Shown: positions 60,518 through 64,000 of the stretch, piece by piece
Layout of the letters: every line of letters begins with the position of its first letter
Numbering within the stretch: position 1 is the first letter of the stretch
Source of the DNA: Desulfovibrio psychrotolerans
Lineage (GTDB): Bacteria; Desulfobacterota; Desulfovibrionia; Desulfovibrionales; Desulfovibrionaceae
NCBI RefSeq assembly: GCF_013340305.1
Contig: NZ_BLVP01000035.1
Coordinates: 1 to 64,000, forward strand
Reading direction: 5' to 3'
Length of the DNA: 64,000 nucleotides
Notes under the pieces: model-generated
Database searches by the model: none
What the model was told of the DNA's origin: nothing
What the model saw: only the letters and a program-made list of their open reading frames with translations
Position numbers and translations under genes: made by a program

Positions 60518-60688
60518 CTGACACAAAAGCCCTACAAAAGCCTGCAAGACCTTGCTCACTACAAGCGCCCACCCGATGCTGAAATCGACGAGTTTGATCC
60601 TGCTGTGTATATGTCGAACTTTTTTTCTTGGGGCGCAGTGTACAGTCTCGGGCGCCGCACCGACGAAATTCTCCTTATTACCCTCTAG
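60518..60688 (+). pseudogene. In-frame coding remnant after the third synthase
   Basis: Immediately after the synthase stop, the same frame stays open for 56 codons to a TAG at 60686-60688 with no ATG in its first 33 codons. Its product has a protein-like sequence (KPYKSLQDLAHYKRPPDA, EIDEFDPAVYM, GAVYSLGRRTDE). It could start at the CTG 60518, but it looks like the decayed tail of a lost gene. I cannot assign a family. Confidence 0.4.
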
Positions 60689-60695
60689 CTCATTA

Positions 60696-60728
60696 TACGA
60701 CTACCCATAGAGACTATGGGTAGTCGTA
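60696..60728. repeat. Perfect 15-bp hairpin before the AT-rich GT-like gene
   Basis: The arms TACGACTACCCATAG (60696-60710) and CTATGGGTAGTCGTA (60714-60728) match perfectly around AGA. It begins 8 nt after the remnant stop and ends 12 nt before the next ATG. There is no T-tract, so it is not a standard terminator; it may control translation or be a mobile-element footprint. Confidence 0.75.
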
Positions 60729-60740
60729 ACGACACTCCCC

Positions 60741-62669
60741 ATGAACACACCACGCTACGGGCAGCGCTCCAAGATTGTCCTTTTCAAAACGCTGTCACTG
60801 TTCACTTTTTTCCCAGCACTGCTTTGCACTGCTTGCGGATTTGAAGTGCATGTTCTGCATTTGTCTCGTCGGTTCCGATCAGACAGAGCAACAGCGCTTC
60901 TTTCAGCTCTTCATATTCACATGATCGATTTTGGTTATGCCAACAATGATGCTGTCCGTCGCTATCAATTACAGTTCGGTGAAAACACTAAAACAACTGT
61001 TGACGCTCTTTGGAAACCCGAATTTCTCGCTTCTGTTCAGCCTTATCTTTTTCCGAACATAGAAAATCTAACCCATAAACTATACATAACTGCCTGCGAT
61101 CTGATCGAGGGCAGGCTGGTTGACACTACAAAACTATTAATGTGGCGCAACGGGCAACTTAAAAGCTCATCTTCCGTATCTGTATGCATTGCAGCAGATC
61201 CATTCTCGTCTGTGCTCTTGAAACAGTCATCGCCGGATTGCAAAAACATATGCCCTAATTTTCTTAGCGCAACCATCGTATCATGCATCACGACATACAA
61301 GATACTCATTAAAATATTCTTTTTTATAAAAATGATTTTCATAAAGTCTTTTCAAAAAACAAAACACCCCGAAACATCGCCCTACGAACCAAACCAGCAA
61401 CCACAAACACCTCTCAGGAAGGAAATCATTGTTATCGCGCATAAAGGATTATCTTCTCCACTCTATGAAAATAACAAATACTACGATGAAGATCGTCTGC
61501 CCATGACTTCTCTGGTTCACTATGAGGACGAACTGCACGTTCGCTCGCTTAGCTGGCTCAAAGGACAATACCAATCCGCAGGGGTTACGCTAAAGACGTA
61601 CTCAACCAGATCCTTGAGCAAAAGCTTCAAAGCACTACAGGCACTCGCCTTGCTTCTTATTAAAAACAAAATAGCTCCTCGATCAATACATGAGACATAC
61701 ACATTAATATTATACACGCTAGCATTTTGCAGATATAAATCTGCCATCGATTCTTTTTCGGACACAGACGCGAAAATTGCTCTTATCTCGTATGATTTTC
61801 TATTCTCGAAATACGTTGCTCTTGCCTTAAATACCCTTAATATTAAAACAATCTCTGCACAGGAAAGATACATTACATACAACAGACTTGACGCAAAAAC
61901 TATTATCGATGAATTTTTGTGTGCCAACCCTCACTCTGAATCACTTATTGCAAACCATCCACTGTGCAGCGTAAAACGCACACACTCTGTAGGATTTCAT
62001 CGATCTGATATTCTCAAGAAATACATTACTGATTCGAAAGAAATAAGGAGAGATTACACGCAAATAGATGACAACAAAAAAATCTGTCTTGTTTTAAACT
62101 TTCACAGCCATGAATATTTTCACTCTGCAGGCAATCTACACATTAGCCATGTATCACTTATTGCATTTTACAATGATATTATACGCCTTTCCGATTCAAT
62201 GCCAGATGTACATTTTATCATAAGAGGGAAAGACGACGAATGGTGTTCGTACCCTACATTCGCTGAAACTGTCCGCCAAATCGAATCTCGAAAAAACATA
62301 GAAATCAACAGACAGTACCGCGTGCACAACATCAGCTACAAGCTTGCAGCTATTTCTGACTTTTGCATCGCCTGCTATTCATCCATGTGCGATGAATATA
62401 TCTCATGCGGAAAACCGCTTATCGTTCATGATTACAAAAAGTTCTCCTCTCACCACTTTAGCTGCCATGCCACAAACCTGCATGGCTATCCTCTATTTGC
62501 CCATTCCTATGACGACCTGGATCGCATGACCAGACGGATTGTCGAGTCAGGATTCCTAACGGATCAAGAGGAGTATTTTTCCTTCATTCGCAGCAAAATT
62601 GGCGGGCTCTCAGACGGCCATTGCCGAGAGCGGATAGTGAACTACATCTTATCATCTGCCCAGAACTGA
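60741..62669 (+). CDS. AT-rich GT-B-like hypothetical protein
   Basis: The 642-residue gene is far richer in AAA, ATA and TTT codons than its neighbours, so it is probably acquired. The N-terminal third has a hydrophobic start (VLFKTLSLFTFFPALLCTACG) and a later hydrophobic helix near residue 185-200. The C-terminal ~200 residues look like a GT-B nucleotide-sugar lobe: KKICLVLNFHSHEYFHSAGN, VHFIIRGKDDEWCSYPTF, ISDFCIACYSSMCDEYISCGKPLIVHDY. It resembles capsule or teichoic-acid type transferases by pattern only. It follows the perfect hairpin and has no clear ribosome site. Confidence 0.6.
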   Translation: MNTPRYGQRSKIVLFKTLSLFTFFPALLCTACGFEVHVLHLSRRFRSDRATALLSALHIHMIDFGYANNDAVRRYQLQFGENTKTTVDALWKPEFLASVQPYLFPNIENLTHKLYITACDLIEGRLVDTTKLLMWRNGQLKSSSSVSVCIAADPFSSVLLKQSSPDCKNICPNFLSATIVSCITTYKILIKIFFFIKMIFIKSFQKTKHPETSPYEPNQQPQTPLRKEIIVIAHKGLSSPLYENNKYYDEDRLPMTSLVHYEDELHVRSLSWLKGQYQSAGVTLKTYSTRSLSKSFKALQALALLLIKNKIAPRSIHETYTLILYTLAFCRYKSAIDSFSDTDAKIALISYDFLFSKYVALALNTLNIKTISAQERYITYNRLDAKTIIDEFLCANPHSESLIANHPLCSVKRTHSVGFHRSDILKKYITDSKEIRRDYTQIDDNKKICLVLNFHSHEYFHSAGNLHISHVSLIAFYNDIIRLSDSMPDVHFIIRGKDDEWCSYPTFAETVRQIESRKNIEINRQYRVHNISYKLAAISDFCIACYSSMCDEYISCGKPLIVHDYKKFSSHHFSCHATNLHGYPLFAHSYDDLDRMTRRIVESGFLTDQEEYFSFIRSKIGGLSDGHCRERIVNYILSSAQN

Positions 62670-62670
62670 C

Positions 62671-62707
62671 GTTTACTTTTTGTTCAATTTTCCTTAACGT
62701 AACACCC
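62671..62707 (+). promoter_or_regulatory. Cluster promoter/operator, shared motif copy 2
   Basis: GTTTAC (62671-62676), 17 bp of T-rich DNA, TTAAC (62694-62698), then exactly 9 nt to the regulator ATG. The layout matches copy 1 before the ABC flippase. If TAACGT is the -10, transcription starts at or next to the ATG (leaderless), which fits the lack of a ribosome site. Confidence 0.55.
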
Positions 62708-63229
62708 ATGCTCGACAAGCTCTTCACATCCAAAACGCGCATCAAGCTGCTCCTCAAGCTTTTCCTTAACCCTGAGGTCTCTTCCTATCTGCGCGAATTA
62801 TCCAGCGAGTTCAGCCTTTCACCCAACGCGCTGAAAGAGGAATTGGACGGCCTGAGTCAGGCGGGGTACCTTGACAAGGAAAAGAAAGGACGGAACATCT
62901 ACTACAAGGCCAACACACGGCATCCTTTCTTTCCGGAAATCAGCTCCATCGTGCGCAAACATTTCGGCATAGACAGGGTGATCGAGCAGATTCTCACCCA
63001 CCTTGGCGACGTACAGGAAGTTTACATTCTGGACGACTATGCCAAAGGGGTGGACAGCGGCATAATTGACGTGCTCGTCGTCGGCAACGTAGACCCCAAT
63101 AAACTGCACGGTGTGGCACAGCCCATAGAGAAAAAGCTGGGCAGAAAGATCAGAACCATGGTCATGCCCACCAGCGAATTTAACACAACCAGTCTGCTGG
63201 CTAAACGCCCGTATTGGAAGGCATATTAA
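62708..63229 (+). CDS. Winged-helix (ArsR-like) regulator with nucleotidyltransferase-like domain
   Basis: The 173-residue protein has an N-terminal winged helix (RIKLLLKLFLNPEVSSYLRELSSEFSLSPNALKEELDGLSQAGYL) and a C-terminal segment resembling a degenerate MNT-type nucleotidyltransferase (VYILDDYAKGVDSGIIDVLVVGNVDPNKL). Regulators of this build occur in polysaccharide islands, so it likely controls this cluster. The preceding promoter shares its layout with the cluster's first promoter. Sensing mechanism is unknown. Confidence 0.78.
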   Translation: MLDKLFTSKTRIKLLLKLFLNPEVSSYLRELSSEFSLSPNALKEELDGLSQAGYLDKEKKGRNIYYKANTRHPFFPEISSIVRKHFGIDRVIEQILTHLGDVQEVYILDDYAKGVDSGIIDVLVVGNVDPNKLHGVAQPIEKKLGRKIRTMVMPTSEFNTTSLLAKRPYWKAY

Positions 63230-63231
63230 CC

Positions 63232-63993
63232 ATGCGTCCCCCTATGACCATAGCTGCATTACGCCAAAAACTTTCAACTGGCGGGCACACCGTTGGATCG
63301 TGGATGCAAATTCCCTCGCCCGATGTAGCCGAACTTATGGGCAATTCAGGGTATGACTGGATTGCTGTGGACCTAGAACACGGCGCCTTTACCCGCAGCG
63401 ATCTCCCGGACACATTTCGCGCCATTGACCTAGGCGGCTCGCTGCCTTTTGCCCGGGTTGCGGACTGCACCATGACCTCGATCAAGGGAGCCTTGGATTC
63501 CGGAGCTGCGGGTCTCATCTTTCCCATGATCGAATCCCGTAAACAACTGGACGATGCTATCAGCCTTTCTCTGTACCCGCCCAACGGAATACGCGGAGTC
63601 GGCTATTGTCGAGGCAATCTGTTCGGCAAGCAGTTCGAACAGGGCGTTGCTGCCAATCCCGACCTCTTTTTCTGTGCACAGATTGAGCACGTGCGGGCTA
63701 TAGACAACCTGTCGGCCATTCTTGCTCACCCCAGACTGGACGCGATTATGGTAGGCCCTTATGACCTTTCCGGCTCCATGGGCTTGACCGGGCAGTTCGG
63801 ACACTCTGACTTTACGCAAGCTCTTTCCCGCATTGCTGAATCGGCGCGATCCGCATGCATCCCCATGGGGCTGCATGTTGTACAGCCCGACGCAGCAGCA
63901 CTGCGCAGCAAGATTGAGGAAGGATACCAGTTCATTGCGTACGGAATTGATTCCGTGTTTTTGTATAACAGTGCCGAAAGGCCCATCTGGTAA
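63232..63993 (+). CDS. HpcH/HpaI-family aldolase
   Basis: The ATG at 63232 gives 253 residues of a TIM-barrel metal-dependent aldolase/citrate-lyase-like protein. SWMQIPSPDVAELMGNSGYDWIAVDLEHGAF, LIFPMIESRKQLD, QIEHVRAI (metal Glu) and VGPYDLSGSMG are the HpcH/HpaI signatures. Such enzymes cleave or form pyruvate aldols. Next to nonulosonate genes it could act on a keto-deoxy sugar, but that is a guess. It follows the regulator stop by 2 bp, and only 7 bases of window follow its stop. Confidence 0.85.
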   Translation: MRPPMTIAALRQKLSTGGHTVGSWMQIPSPDVAELMGNSGYDWIAVDLEHGAFTRSDLPDTFRAIDLGGSLPFARVADCTMTSIKGALDSGAAGLIFPMIESRKQLDDAISLSLYPPNGIRGVGYCRGNLFGKQFEQGVAANPDLFFCAQIEHVRAIDNLSAILAHPRLDAIMVGPYDLSGSMGLTGQFGHSDFTQALSRIAESARSACIPMGLHVVQPDAAALRSKIEEGYQFIAYGIDSVFLYNSAERPIW

Positions 63994-64000
63994 TAGTGGT

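Overview
This window looks like a high-GC, anaerobic Gram-negative chromosome. The gene repertoire points to a Desulfovibrio-like sulfate reducer (Desulfovibrionaceae, Desulfobacterota). The signs are a Tat-exported molybdopterin oxidoreductase operon beside an FmdE/MoeA-like fusion, many large sensor kinases, a Pit/DUF47 phosphate pair, a two-domain ChrA, and a nonulosonic-acid gene cluster. The taxonomic call is inference from gene content, because there is no rRNA or marker to test it here.

The left edge (1-2.1 kb) is AT-richer and looks acquired: a probably truncated PD-(D/E)XK nuclease-like gene and an orphan AAA+ ATPase. From 2.2 to 24.7 kb lies ordinary chromosome: a minus-strand group (MBL hydrolase, GIY-YIG protein, DEAD-box helicase), ubiX, tRNA-Arg(CCG), a PAS/LuxR regulator followed by a TorD-MopA-FeS-anchor operon and an FmdE/MoeA-like gene, an orphan solute-binding protein facing a histidine kinase, bioB, chrA, a zinc-ribbon/PilZ protein, mutY with an intact Nudix box, and azlCD divergent from a MocR-type regulator. 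From 26.5 to 40 kb lie serine dehydratase, three large signalling proteins, hemW, a glycosyltransferase, and the DUF47-pit operon, preceded by two Pho-box-like repeats and followed by a strong bidirectional terminator and a Fur-family regulator.

From 40.2 kb to the right edge is one long, tightly packed plus-strand cluster for surface or flagellar nonulosonic acids. It starts with a PglK-like ABC flippase and a methyltransferase. A legionaminic-acid set follows (LegC, LegG, LegI, PtmE, LegB, an unknown GT-like protein, LegF). Next come HisF-like, HisH-like and PseA/WbpG-like proteins that would convert an acetamido to an acetamidino group, then a second methyltransferase. A pseudaminic-acid set follows (PseB, PseC, a PseG-PseH fusion, PseI, PseF). 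The cluster ends with a divergent third NeuB-family synthase lacking a conserved metal-ligand histidine, a decayed reading frame, a perfect 15-bp hairpin, an AT-rich GT-like gene, a winged-helix regulator with a nucleotidyltransferase-like domain, and an HpcH/HpaI aldolase.

The most interesting observations are the third NeuB paralogue, a promoter or operator motif shared by the first gene of the cluster and its terminal regulator (9 nt from an ATG in both cases), the two unassigned GT-like genes that could be the sugar transferases, and recurrent in-frame 9- and 12-bp tandem repeats in low-complexity parts of unrelated proteins.
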